A DNA stretch of 64,000 bases, from contig NZ_JAPENX010000001.1 in NCBI RefSeq assembly GCF_026341815.1, positions 3,162,001-3,226,000 on the forward strand, written 5' to 3'. The stretch comes from Streptomyces sp. NBC_00572. GTDB taxonomy: Bacteria; Actinomycetota; Actinomycetes; Streptomycetales; Streptomycetaceae. Each line of letters begins with the position of its first letter. Position 1 is the first letter of the stretch. A model generated the notes under the pieces. It worked only from the letters and a program-made list of their open reading frames with translations. It made no database searches and had not been told where the DNA came from. Positions 51,573 through 59,163 of the stretch are shown one piece after another. The position numbers and the translations under genes were made by a program.

Positions 51573-52193
51573 CTACGGCAGCAGGCGCCGTTCCTTCGCC
51601 ACCGCGACCGCGCCCGCGCGGGTGTCGACGCCGAGCTTGGCGTAGATGCGGCCCAGGTGGGTCTTCACCGTCGCCTCGCTGATGAACAGGGCCCGCGCGA
51701 TCTCGCGGTTGCCGAGGCCCCGGCCGAGCTGGCCCAGGATGTCCCGTTCCCGGTCCGTGAGGCTCGGGCCCGCCGCGCCCCGCATCCGGTCCATGACCCG
51801 GCTGGCGACCGGCGGGGAGAGGGCGGTGCGGCCCTGGGCCGCCGAGTGGATCGCGGCGAACAGTTCCTCGGGCCGCTCGGCCTTCAGGAGGTAGCCCGTC
51901 GCGCCCGCCTCGATCGCCCGTGTGATGTCGGCGTCCGTGTCGTACGTGGTGAGGACGAGGACGTGGACGCCCGTGGGGGCGATCAGACGGGTCGCCTCCA
52001 CACCGTCGATGCCCGCGCCGAGCTGCAGGTCCATCAGGACGACGTCCGGCTTCAGCTTCGCCGCCATCGCGACGGCCTCCTCGCCGCTGCCGGCCTCGCC
52101 GACGACCTCGATGTCGGGGGTGCTGCCGAGCAGGGCCAGCAGGCCGGCGCGGACGACGACATGGTCGTCGCAGAGGAGGATCCGTACGGACAT
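51573..52193 (-). CDS. senR: SenR-like NarL-family response regulator
   Basis: 206 residues. Receiver motifs ILLCDDHVVVRAGL, VVLMDLQLGAGIDG (phospho-Asp) and LVLTTYDTDADI, HTH SLTDREREILG-type (LTDRERDILGQLGRGLGNREIARALFISEATVKTHLGRIYAKLGV). It begins 22 bp after the histidine kinase gene. Kinase, regulator and a divergent GlcG/HbpS gene reproduce the S. reticuli senS-senR-hbpS locus, which controls redox defence genes (furS-cpeB). The name is by this arrangement. Confidence 0.75.
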   Translation of the reverse strand: MSVRILLCDDHVVVRAGLLALLGSTPDIEVVGEAGSGEEAVAMAAKLKPDVVLMDLQLGAGIDGVEATRLIAPTGVHVLVLTTYDTDADITRAIEAGATGYLLKAERPEELFAAIHSAAQGRTALSPPVASRVMDRMRGAAGPSLTDRERDILGQLGRGLGNREIARALFISEATVKTHLGRIYAKLGVDTRAGAVAVAKERRLLP

Positions 52194-52215
52194 CAGGACT
52201 CCTGGGAGAACGGGT

Positions 52216-53427
52216 TCACGGGCGGGTTCGGGGCGAGTGCGGGTGCTGGTCCGGGTTCGAGTGCGGGCTCGGGAGCGGGATCGCGGCCGAGAGCACCGTG
52301 CCCTCGCCCGGGGTGGACTCGACTGTCAGGGTGCCGCCCAGCTGCCGCGCCCGCACGTGCATCGCGGGCAGCCCGTGCCCCCGTACCCCGCCCGGCTTCT
52401 CGACCGGGTCGAAGCCGCGGCCGTCGTCGGCGATGTCCAGGACCACCTGGTCGTCGAGGTACGTGAGGGTCAGGGCGGCGGAGTCGGCGCCGGCGTGCTC
52501 GCGGATGTTGGCGAGGGCGCCCTGCGCGATGCGGAGCAGCGCCGACTGCACCCGTTCGGGGAGCGGAACGGCCGTCCCGTCGACTCGGAACGCCGCCGAC
52601 TCGCGGGCGGCCAGGCCGCGCAGGGCCTCTTCGAGGCCGCCGCCCTCGGCGAGATCGGCCGGAGCCAGGTCGTGCACGAAGCGGCGGGCCTCGGCGAGGT
52701 TGCGTTCGGCGATGGACTCGGCCGTACGGACATGGCGGCGGGCGGTCGCCGGGTCGCTGTCCCAGGTGCGGTCGGCCGCCTGGAGCAGCATCTGCTGGCT
52801 GGACAGGCCCTGCGCCAGGGTGTCGTGGATCTCCATCGACAACCGCTGGCGCTCGGCGAGGGTGCCCTCGCGGCGCTCGATCGCGGCGAGCTCGCGCCGG
52901 GTGCGGATCAGGTCGTCGATGAGCGCCCGCTGCCGGGCCGCCTGCCGGTCCGAGTACACGAACACTCCGGTGGCGATGGCGGCGACGGCCGGCGGGGCGA
53001 CGATCAGGTTCGGGTCCCAGCCGCCGTGCGCGAGCTGCACCTGTGCGAACACCACGAACGCGGTGAGCAGCGTGACCAGGCCGAGCGCGGCCCGCGCCGG
53101 GAGGGTGCGCAGGCCCGTGTAGAAGAGCGGCACCGCGCACCACGCGAAGCTCGGCGCGAGGACGACGAGGAGGATCCAGACGGCGACGACCGTGCTCAGC
53201 CAGGCGATCCGGCGGGGCGCCGCGCGGGTGCCGACGACGGGGCCGAGGAGGTAGAGGGAGGCGAGGGCGCCGGAGAGGGCCACGATCCAGGGGCTGCGGT
53301 CCTCCCAGGGGTGCCGCAGCAGGAAGCGGGCGAGCGAGGCGCCGAGGAGGAGGAAGAAGGCGATGTGCATGACCCGCGCCAGCCAGGGGGCGTCCGGGTC
53401 TTGGTCCGTCTCCGTCGGCCGTGTCAC
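52216..53427 (-). CDS. senS: SenS-like redox/haem sensor histidine kinase
   Basis: 403 residues from GTG 53427, preceded by a perfect AAGGAGGT. About five membrane segments in residues 15-185 (IAFFLLLGASLARFLL; WIVALSGALASLYLLGPVVG; AWLSTVVAVWILLVVLA; ALGLVTLLTAFVVFAQ; VAAIATGVFVYSD), the topology reported for SenS. HisKA_3 with QRLSMEIHDTLAQGLSSQQM and ATPase motifs LRIAQGALANIREHAGA and DIADDGRGFDP. In the known system extracellular HbpS modulates SenS autophosphorylation under haem and peroxide stress. Divergent from hbpS. Confidence 0.78.
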   Translation of the reverse strand: MTRPTETDQDPDAPWLARVMHIAFFLLLGASLARFLLRHPWEDRSPWIVALSGALASLYLLGPVVGTRAAPRRIAWLSTVVAVWILLVVLAPSFAWCAVPLFYTGLRTLPARAALGLVTLLTAFVVFAQVQLAHGGWDPNLIVAPPAVAAIATGVFVYSDRQAARQRALIDDLIRTRRELAAIERREGTLAERQRLSMEIHDTLAQGLSSQQMLLQAADRTWDSDPATARRHVRTAESIAERNLAEARRFVHDLAPADLAEGGGLEEALRGLAARESAAFRVDGTAVPLPERVQSALLRIAQGALANIREHAGADSAALTLTYLDDQVVLDIADDGRGFDPVEKPGGVRGHGLPAMHVRARQLGGTLTVESTPGEGTVLSAAIPLPSPHSNPDQHPHSPRTRP

Positions 53428-53488
53428 GTTCTCACCTCCTTGACCTGGGGATATCTGTCCATCCTGGCCCGGAGGGACCACGAGGGCA

Positions 53489-53504
53489 TCAGCCGATCGG
53501 CTGA
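53489..53504. promoter_or_regulatory. 16-bp perfect palindrome between senS and hbpS
   Basis: TCAGCCGATCGGCTGA with no spacer, 62 bp before senS and 175 bp before hbpS. Candidate SenR or redox-regulator operator; not matched to a known consensus by me. Confidence 0.45.
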
Positions 53505-53678
53505 CCCGGTCGTCCTCCAGTGTGCGTGAGGAGGGCAGCCGGACCGTGGACCGTACGGCCCGGGTTCCGGCCACAGGATGGATTGCAGAGCGAAGGAACG
53601 GACCACTCACACGGTTCGCCTCGGCTCGGCTCACTTCGCCTCGCAGTTCCTCCCCTCCTCACCCTCACGGAGTTCCTC

Positions 53679-54218
53679 ATGAAGAAGATCCTCTTCGGTG
53701 CCACCGCCGCCGCTGTCGTCGCCGCCGGTACCTTCGGCGCGGTCTCCGCGAACGCCTCCGCCCCGGCCGCCGCTCCCGCCGCCGTGGTCCGCGCCGACGC
53801 CGGGGACGACAACCTCCAGCAGTCGACGCACCTGACGATCGAGGCCGCCACCAAGGCCGCGCAGGCGACCCTCGACGCCGCCGAGAAGGAGAACCAGCGC
53901 GTCTCCGTCGCCGTCGTCGACCGCAACGGCAACACCATCGTCACCCTCCGCGGCGACGGTGCGGGCCCGCAGTCCTACGAGTCGGCCGAGAAGAAGGCGT
54001 ACACCGCCGTCTCCTGGAACGCCCCGACCTCCGTCCTCGCCGGCCGCCTCGCCCAGGCCCCGAACCTGAAGGACATCCCCGGCACCCTCTTTCTCGCCGG
54101 TGGCGCCCCGGTGACCGCCAAGGGCGCGCCCATCGCGGGCATCGGTGTCGCCGGCGCCCCCTCGGGCGACCTCGACGAGAAGTTCGCCCAGGCCGGCGTC
54201 GCCGCCCTCGGCAAGTAA
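53679..54218 (+). CDS. hbpS: HbpS-like secreted haem-binding protein (GlcG family)
   Basis: 179 residues. Signal peptide MKKILFGATAAAVVAAGTFGAVSANASA, then a GlcG/HbpS domain (LTIEAATKAAQATLDAAEKENQRVSVAVVDRNGNTIVTLRGDGAG, then SYESAEKKAYTAVSWNAPT and GAPIAGIGVAGAPSGDLDE). HbpS forms octamers outside the cell, binds haem and iron, and tells SenS about redox stress. It lacks obvious further domains. A strong terminator follows. The position next to senS supports the call. Confidence 0.85.
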   Translation: MKKILFGATAAAVVAAGTFGAVSANASAPAAAPAAVVRADAGDDNLQQSTHLTIEAATKAAQATLDAAEKENQRVSVAVVDRNGNTIVTLRGDGAGPQSYESAEKKAYTAVSWNAPTSVLAGRLAQAPNLKDIPGTLFLAGGAPVTAKGAPIAGIGVAGAPSGDLDEKFAQAGVAALGK

Positions 54219-54251
54219 CGCCACGGCTGTACCCCACAGCTGTCCCCAGCT

Positions 54252-54293
54252 GGTGATGGCGCCCGGATCCCCCGCCGGGCGCCATCACCTTTT
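54252..54293 (+). terminator. Rho-independent terminator of hbpS
   Basis: GGTGATGGCGCCCGG (54252-54266) pairs exactly with 54275-54289 across an 8-nt loop and is followed by TTTT. Confidence 0.92.
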
Positions 54294-54309
54294 CCGTATC
54301 CGCCCTGCT

Positions 54310-54315
54310 TAGGAT
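54310..54315 (+). promoter_or_regulatory. -10 element of leaderless M1 peptidase gene
   Basis: TAGGAT ends 6 nt before GTG 54322; no Shine-Dalgarno between. Confidence 0.55.
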
Positions 54316-54321
54316 CGATAC

Positions 54322-55758
54322 GTGACACAGCGCAACCGGACTGACCGGCGCCACCGGACCGGAGCCGCCGCGGGCGGTCTCGCCGCCGCCCTCACCGCCC
54401 TCGCACTCCTCGCGGGCGGCTGTACCGAGGCGACCGGAGGCGTCCGTGGCACCCCCGGGGCCGCCGGGCTGCGTGACCCGTACTTCCCCAAGCTCGGCAA
54501 CGGCGGCTACGACGTGAGCCACTACGCCCTCACCCTCGCCTACGACCCCCGGACCGGGCGGCTCGACGGCACCGCCGAGATCACCGCCCGCGCCACCCAG
54601 GACCTCAGCGCCTTCAACCTCGACCTCGCCGGACTCACCGTCGACCGGGCGTCCGTCGACGACGCCCCCGCCGCCGTCAACCGGGCCGGGAACGAGCTGA
54701 CGCTCCGGCCGCTGGAGGAGATCCGCGAGGGCGCGGAGTTCCGGGCCGGTGTCACGTACGGGGGCGTGCCCGAGCCGATCACGGACGCGGACGGCTCCGA
54801 GGAGGGCTGGCTGCGCACCGACGACGGAGCCGTCGCGGTCGGCGAACCGGCCGGTTCAATGACCTGGTTCCCGGGCAACCACCACCCCTCCGACAAGGCC
54901 GCGTACACGCTCACGCTCACCGTCCCCGCCGGGCTCGAAGGCATCTCCAACGGCGTCAGGACCGCCCGCCGGACGACGGCCGACGGCCGCGTCACCACCG
55001 AGTGGCGCACGACCGAGCCGATGGCGAGCTATCTGGCGACGGTCGCGATCGGCCGGTACGAGACGGATGGGACGGGGTCGGCGACCGCCCCCGGTTCCCT
55101 GCCCGTCCTGACCGCCGCCGAGCGGTCGGTCGCGGCGGGAAGCGCCGCGCTCCGGGACGAGATCCCCGAGATCATCGACCGGCAGGCCCGACGCTTCGGC
55201 CCGTACCCCTTCTCCACCGCCGGTGCGATCGTCACCGAGGACGGGACGCTCGGGTACGCCCTGGAGACCCAGACGCGGCCCGTCTTCCCCGCCGCCGCCT
55301 TCGACCGGACGACGCTGGTCCACGAGCTGGCCCACCAGTGGTTCGGGAACTCGGTCACGCCCGCGACCTGGCGGGACCTGTGGCTGAACGAGGGCTTCGC
55401 GACATACGCCGAGTGGCTGTACACGGAGGAGTACGAGCACGTTCCCGCGCGGACGCACTTCGAGCGGGCCTTCGCCCAGGACGCGAACTGGGCCTTCCCG
55501 CCGGCCGCCCCGCCGACCGCCGAGAACCTCTTCGACCCGCCCGTGTACCAGCGGGGCGCGATGGTCCTGCACAAGCTGCGCGAGACCGTCGGGGACAGGA
55601 CCTTCGACGAGATCCTGCGTGGCTGGCCCGTGAAGTACCGTCACGCCAACGCCTCCACGGCCGACTTCACCGCCTACGCCGAATCCGTCGCCGGACGCGA
55701 TCTCGCCGGGCTGTGGGACGTCTGGCTCTTCGGCGACGGCAAGCCGGCGAGTCCCTAG
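54322..55758 (+). CDS. M1-family metallopeptidase lipoprotein
   Basis: 478 residues from GTG 54322. Lipoprotein signal with lipobox LAGGC (GGLAAALTALALLAGGCTE). The N-terminal beta-saddle domain is followed by gluzincin motifs: exopeptidase-region GSMTWFPGNHHPSDKA (in place of GAMEN; GSMTW here), and zinc site HELAHQWFGN with the third ligand Glu in LWLNEGFATY. A short helical C-terminus (NLFDPPVYQRGAMVLHKLRETVGD) ends the protein early compared with the 850-residue PepN. It is probably an extracellular aminopeptidase. Confidence 0.88.
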   Translation: MTQRNRTDRRHRTGAAAGGLAAALTALALLAGGCTEATGGVRGTPGAAGLRDPYFPKLGNGGYDVSHYALTLAYDPRTGRLDGTAEITARATQDLSAFNLDLAGLTVDRASVDDAPAAVNRAGNELTLRPLEEIREGAEFRAGVTYGGVPEPITDADGSEEGWLRTDDGAVAVGEPAGSMTWFPGNHHPSDKAAYTLTLTVPAGLEGISNGVRTARRTTADGRVTTEWRTTEPMASYLATVAIGRYETDGTGSATAPGSLPVLTAAERSVAAGSAALRDEIPEIIDRQARRFGPYPFSTAGAIVTEDGTLGYALETQTRPVFPAAAFDRTTLVHELAHQWFGNSVTPATWRDLWLNEGFATYAEWLYTEEYEHVPARTHFERAFAQDANWAFPPAAPPTAENLFDPPVYQRGAMVLHKLRETVGDRTFDEILRGWPVKYRHANASTADFTAYAESVAGRDLAGLWDVWLFGDGKPASP

Positions 55759-55779
55759 GACACGACCTGGGTCGTGTCC
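55758..55779. terminator. Short hairpin after M1 peptidase
   Basis: GGACACGACC and GGTCGTGTCC form a 10-bp stem with a TG centre directly at the stop codon; no U-tract. Confidence 0.55.
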
Positions 55780-55825
55780 GAAAGAGACACCCCCTAGGGG
55801 CCCAGCACGTCTTTGGCGGCCAGAT

Positions 55826-56017
55826 GTGCTCGCGGGGCTCGGCGCCGGGCTCTCCAACGCGGAGATCGGTGCCCGGCTCCATCTGGTCGAGGGCACCGTG
55901 AAGGCGCACGTCAGCGCGGTCCTCGCCAAGCTCGGGGCCCGCAACCGGGTGGAGGCCGCCATCACCGCGCACGAGGCGGGACTGGTCCCGGCGATGAACC
56001 CGGAAGGGAACCGATGA
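55826..56017 (+). pseudogene. Remnant of a LuxR/NarL response regulator (HTH only)
   Basis: The frame encodes VLAGLGAGLSNAEIGARLHLVEGTVKAHVSAVLAKLGARNRVEAAITAHEAGLVP, the C-terminal LuxR HTH of a NarL-type regulator, in frame to a stop at 56017. Upstream in frame there is no receiver domain, only non-matching sequence; the reading enters in the middle of the first HTH helix. It is a 5'-truncated gene. Its last codons form the first unit of a tandem repeat that carries the ribosome site of the NUDIX gene. Confidence 0.8.
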
Positions 56018-56033
56018 ACCCGGAGGGGAACCG
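55994..56033 (+). repeat. Tandem 20-bp duplication of start codon plus ribosome site
   Basis: ATGAACCCGGAAGGGAACCG and ATGAACCCGGAGGGGAACCG lie head to tail, differing at one base, and are followed by the real ATG 56034. Each unit encodes MNPEGNR and a GGAGGGG-type ribosome site. Confidence 0.9.
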
Positions 56034-56477
56034 ATGAACACCCAGGTGCGGAATCGCGTCTCGGCCTACGGGATCGTCGTCGAGCACGAGCAGCTGCTCC
56101 TGACCCGTCTGTCGGAGGCCTCGCCGGTCTTCGAGCCCGGTCTCTGGCACCTCCCGGGCGGCGGGATCGACCCCGGCGAGCAGCCGGTGGAGGCGTTGGC
56201 GCGCGAGCTGTACGAGGAGACAGGCCGTGTGCTCGCCGGGGCCCGGCTGGTCGACGCCCGTACGTACACGGCCACTCGGAACGGAGTGACCTGGCACCTG
56301 GTGGCGGTCTTCTACGCGGTGGAGCTCCGGCCCGGTGGTCCCCTGGCCGTCACGGAGACGGACGGCAGTACGGAGGCCGTCGCGTGGCGGCCGCTGACCG
56401 GGCCGGTGGACGAGCTCTCCCCGGCGGCGGCCGACGGGCTCTCCCTGGTCGGGGTCAGGCCAGGGCCTTGCGCATGA
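56034..56477 (+). CDS. NUDIX hydrolase
   Basis: 147 residues. Nudix box GGGIDPGEQPVEALARELYEETG is intact (G-x5-E-x7-RE-L-x-EE-x-G), followed by TRNGVTWHLVAVFYAVEL. ATG 56034 follows GGAGGGG in the duplicated unit. The 3' end overlaps the convergent acetyltransferase by 23 bp. It looks like a MutT-like hydrolase of nucleotide-linked substrates; in this place it follows a dead regulator gene and reuses its end. Confidence 0.88.
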   Translation: MNTQVRNRVSAYGIVVEHEQLLLTRLSEASPVFEPGLWHLPGGGIDPGEQPVEALARELYEETGRVLAGARLVDARTYTATRNGVTWHLVAVFYAVELRPGGPLAVTETDGSTEAVAWRPLTGPVDELSPAAADGLSLVGVRPGPCA

Positions 56478-56979
56478 CCACGCACGGGCGGCCGTGGGCG
56501 AGGTCCGGGCGGCGCGCGGTCTCCTGGTAACCGAGGGAGGTCCAGAAGGCGAGGGCCTTCGGGTTGTTCTCCAGGACGGCGAGACGCAGGCCGGTGCGGC
56601 CCTCGGCGCGGAAGCGGTCCTCGACGTACGCGGCGAGGCGGCGGCCGTGGCCCGCGCGCCGCTCGTCCCCGTGGACCATCAGGAGCCCGAGCCACGGTTC
56701 CGGTTCCGCCGGGTCGGGGTGGCGGCCGAGGGTGATCGCGACGGCGACGAGCCGGCCCTCGGAGCGGGCCAGGAGGACCTCGGCGGTGGGCTGGGCGAAC
56801 TCGTCGGCGAGGGCGGCCGCGACCTGTTCGGGGAGGATGTCGGACGGGTCCGGGAAGTCGCCGCTCAGCTGCTGGAACTCCTCGTTCGAGGCGTACAGCG
56901 CGGTGAGTTCGGTGAGCAGCGGGCCCGGGAGGGCCGCACCGTCCTCCAGGGCCTTGGGCGCGAGGGCTTCGACGATCAC
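56455..56979 (-). CDS. GNAT acetyltransferase
   Basis: 174 residues from GTG 56979. TACCCT (56986-56991 on this strand) ends 6 nt upstream, so it is probably leaderless. Acetyl-CoA motif MVHGDERRAGHGRRLAAYVEDRF and motif B NNPKALAFWTSLGY. N-terminal LTELTALYASNEEFQQLSGDFPDPSDI is typical of a Streptomyces GNAT group of unknown substrate. Confidence 0.85.
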   Translation of the reverse strand: MIVEALAPKALEDGAALPGPLLTELTALYASNEEFQQLSGDFPDPSDILPEQVAAALADEFAQPTAEVLLARSEGRLVAVAITLGRHPDPAEPEPWLGLLMVHGDERRAGHGRRLAAYVEDRFRAEGRTGLRLAVLENNPKALAFWTSLGYQETARRPDLAHGRPCVVMRKALA

Positions 56980-57043
56980 GCGGCAAGGGTAGAGCCCCGG
57001 CGGGGAAACCCGGCCGGGGCTCAAGGGTGCTGCGGGGCGTCGG

Positions 57044-57619
57044 TCAGAGGTTGACGCCGAAGTCGCGGGCGATGCCCTCAAGGCCCGAGGCGTAGCCCTG
57101 GCCGACCGCGCGGAACTTCCACTCGGCGCCGTTGCGGTACAGCTCGCCGAAGACCATGGCGGTCTCGACGGCGGCGTCCTCGGAGAGGTCGTAGCGGGCG
57201 AGCTCGGCGCCGCCGGCCTGGTTGACGATGCGGATGTACGCGTTGCGCACCTGGCCGAAGTTCTGCGAGCGGTTGACCGCGTCGTAGATGGAGACCGGGA
57301 AGACGATCTTGTCGACGTTCGGCGGGAGGGCCGCGAGGTTGACGTTGATCTGCTCGTCGTCGCCGCCGCCCTCGCCGGTGCGGTTGTCACCGGTGTGGAC
57401 GATGGTCTGGTCCGGCGTCGACTTGTTGTTGAAGAAGACGAAGTGCGCGTCGGAGGCGACCTTGCCCGCCGGGTCCACGCCGATCGCCGAGGCGTCGAGG
57501 TCGAAGTCGGTGCCGGTGGTCGTACGGACGTCCCAGCCGAGGCCCACGGTGACAGCGGTGAGGCCCGGGGCCTCCTTGGTCAGAGAGACGTTGCCGCCCT
57601 TGGACAGGCTCACAGCCAT
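57044..57619 (-). CDS. TerD-family stress protein
   Basis: 191 residues, one TerD domain. [21 protein letters not shown], the calcium-binding DFDLDASAI and the loop [27 protein letters not shown], ending [19 protein letters not shown], fit TerD/TerE/CABP proteins. AAGGGA precedes ATG 57619. Such proteins bind Ca and are linked to tellurite resistance, membrane stress and, in Streptomyces, differentiation. It is alone here, but 18 kb away the Mrr fusion carries a related domain. Confidence 0.92.
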   Translation of the reverse strand: MAVSLSKGGNVSLTKEAPGLTAVTVGLGWDVRTTTGTDFDLDASAIGVDPAGKVASDAHFVFFNNKSTPDQTIVHTGDNRTGEGGGDDEQINVNLAALPPNVDKIVFPVSIYDAVNRSQNFGQVRNAYIRIVNQAGGAELARYDLSEDAAVETAMVFGELYRNGAEWKFRAVGQGYASGLEGIARDFGVNL

Positions 57620-57743
57620 GGAAAGTCCCTTTCATCGTGATGTCTTCGCCTGGAGAAACGCGTGTCGCCCTCCCACGGTTCCCGGCGCCTTCCCGGCGAA
57701 AACAGGATGACTCCGATGGCCCCCTGCGGGGAACATGGGGGGC

Positions 57744-58175
57744 ATGTCCGGTCCGTATCCCATCCGCGGCTCCGTCTCGCTCCCCGAGGCCGAGCTCCAG
57801 TGGCGTTTCTCGCGTTCGTCGGGCCCGGGCGGACAGCATGTGAACACCAGCGACTCCCAGGTCGAGCTCCGCTTCGACCTCGCGGCCACCGAGTCCCTGC
57901 CCGAGGTGTGGAAGGCCCGCGCCCTTGAGCGTCTCGCCAGTCGTCTGGTGAACGGTGTCGTGACGGTCCGCGCCTCGGAGCACCGCTCCCAGTGGCGCAA
58001 CCGTGAGACGGCCGCGGTCCGCCTCGCCGCGCTTCTCGCCGAGGCGACCGCTCCGCCGCCGAAGCCCCGCAGACCGACGAAGATCCCCCGCGGCATCAAC
58101 GAGCGCCGACTGCGGGAGAAGAAGCAGCGCTCGGAGACCAAGCGGACGCGTCAGTCCCGCGGCGACTGGGGCTGA
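57744..58175 (+). CDS. arfB: ArfB (YaeJ)-like peptidyl-tRNA hydrolase
   Basis: 143 residues. The release-factor GGQ loop FSRSSGPGGQHVNTSDSQVELRF with the conserved GGQ, followed by a short helical region and a basic tail (KPRRPTKIPRGINERRLREKKQRSETKRTRQSRG) that enters the empty mRNA channel in ArfB. It rescues ribosomes stalled without a stop codon. ATG 57744 is chosen; ATG 57735 is 9 nt upstream. Divergent from terD. Confidence 0.88.
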   Translation: MSGPYPIRGSVSLPEAELQWRFSRSSGPGGQHVNTSDSQVELRFDLAATESLPEVWKARALERLASRLVNGVVTVRASEHRSQWRNRETAAVRLAALLAEATAPPPKPRRPTKIPRGINERRLREKKQRSETKRTRQSRGDWG

Positions 58176-58191
58176 GCCTTTCGTAGCGGGC

Positions 58192-58755
58192 TCAGGACAG
58201 CTGCCGGTACTTCCCCTGGTAGTAGGTCAGCGGCCCGCCCGCGGGTGCGACGGCGCCGACCGTCAGGACCCGGCCCACCACGAGCGTGTGGTCGCCGGCC
58301 ACGACGCGGCTCTCCGTGCGGCACTCCAGGGTCGCCAGCGCGCCGCCCATGAGCGGGGCGCCGCTCTCCTCACCTCGGGTGTACGGCAGGTCGGCGAAGA
58401 GCAGCCGGTCGCTGACCCGGTTCTTCATGGCGAAGCGCCCGGCGATGTGGCGCTGGTTCTCGCCGAGGATCGACACCGCCCAGACGGGTACGTCGGTGAG
58501 CAGGTCGTCCATGCGGGAGCCGTTGCGCAGGCTGACCAGGACCAGGGGCGGGTCGAGGGAGACCGACACGAAGGCCGTGGCGGTCATGCCGACGTCCTCG
58601 CCGCGCGGGCCGTCGTCGGGGTCGTGCGCGGTCACCAGGACCACGCCGGCCGCGAGGCGGGACATCGCCGCCCGGAACTCGTCGTTGCTCACCCCCTCAG
58701 CATGAGGGATGGCCAGATCGGACACGGGGGGCGAGGCGGGGGTCTGCTGCAGCAC
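58192..58755 (-). CDS. Flavin reductase-like domain protein
   Basis: 187 residues from GTG 58755. TAGCGT (58762-58767 on this strand) ends 6 nt upstream with no Shine-Dalgarno, a leaderless start. FMN-binding split-barrel: FRAAMSRLAAGVVLVTAH, MTATAFVSVSLDPPLVLVSLR, AVSILGENQRHIAGRFA and LECRTESRVVAGDHTLVVGRV. The usual role is to supply reduced flavin to a two-component monooxygenase; the partner is not adjacent. Confidence 0.88.
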   Translation of the reverse strand: MLQQTPASPPVSDLAIPHAEGVSNDEFRAAMSRLAAGVVLVTAHDPDDGPRGEDVGMTATAFVSVSLDPPLVLVSLRNGSRMDDLLTDVPVWAVSILGENQRHIAGRFAMKNRVSDRLLFADLPYTRGEESGAPLMGGALATLECRTESRVVAGDHTLVVGRVLTVGAVAPAGGPLTYYQGKYRQLS

Positions 58756-58830
58756 ACCCGCACGCTAGCCCCGGCCCTCCGGGCGCCGCATCGGGCCGGG
58801 GGACCAGTCCGTGCCCCTCGCCGGTCCTAG

Positions 58831-58860
58831 GACCCGGGGGCGGCAGGGCGCCCCCGGGTC
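58831..58860. terminator. GC-rich hairpin, 12-bp stem
   Basis: GACCCGGGGGCG pairs exactly with 58849-58860 around GCAGGG. It lies in the flavin reductase-cdgB spacer (divergent genes), so its role is unclear. Confidence 0.5.
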
Positions 58861-58950
58861 TCGTACGGCACCCCCCGGGGCGTCGCGTACGGCGACCTCG
58901 CGGGGCCTCGTCCAGCGTCCTCGCGGGGTCTCGTACGGCATCCCCCGGGC
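58856..58950. repeat. Direct repeats in the spacer before cdgB
   Basis: GGGTCTCGTACGGCA at 58856-58870 and 58926-58940, each followed by (C/T)CCCCCGGG; smaller related pieces (CGTACGGCGACCTCGCGGGG, CCTCGCGGGG) fill the interval. The 408-bp spacer 58756-59163 shows no gene. Confidence 0.7.
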
Positions 58951-59020
58951 CTCGTCAGACAGCTCCCGGACGGCCGGAACCCGTGGGTGGCCGGATTCCT
59001 ACGCGACCCGCCATGACCTG

Positions 59021-59038
59021 CTGTGACTTGAGTCACAG
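59021..59038 (+). promoter_or_regulatory. Crp-type site upstream of cdgB
   Basis: CTGTGACTTGAGTCACAG is an 8-bp-arm inverted repeat fitting TGTGA-N6-TCACA and the Streptomyces Crp motif GTG-N6-G-N-CAC exactly. Rex-like sites share the TGTGA/TCACA arms, so Rex is an alternative. 126 bp before the ATG. Confidence 0.6.
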
Positions 59039-59051
59039 AGGCGAGTATTTG

Positions 59052-59066
59052 CTGACCCTGTGTACC
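59052..59066 (+). promoter_or_regulatory. BldD box candidate upstream of cdgB
   Basis: CTGACCCTGTGTACC matches NTNACNC(A/T)GNGTNAN at all but one fixed position (C for A at position 14). BldD is the c-di-GMP-binding repressor known to act on cdgB in S. coelicolor. Confidence 0.65.
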
Positions 59067-59163
59067 GGGTGCGCAGCTCGCTGTGATTCAGTGGCGGTGA
59101 CAGTGCAACACGAAGCCGATGAGAACCCTGGAGTTGCTGTCGAGGTCTCGGGGAGAGCGAGCG

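Noticed and set aside
59119..59163. Longer CdgB N-terminus from ATG 59119
   Set aside because: It adds Arg-rich residues without domain value, and GGGGAG lies 8 nt before ATG 59164.
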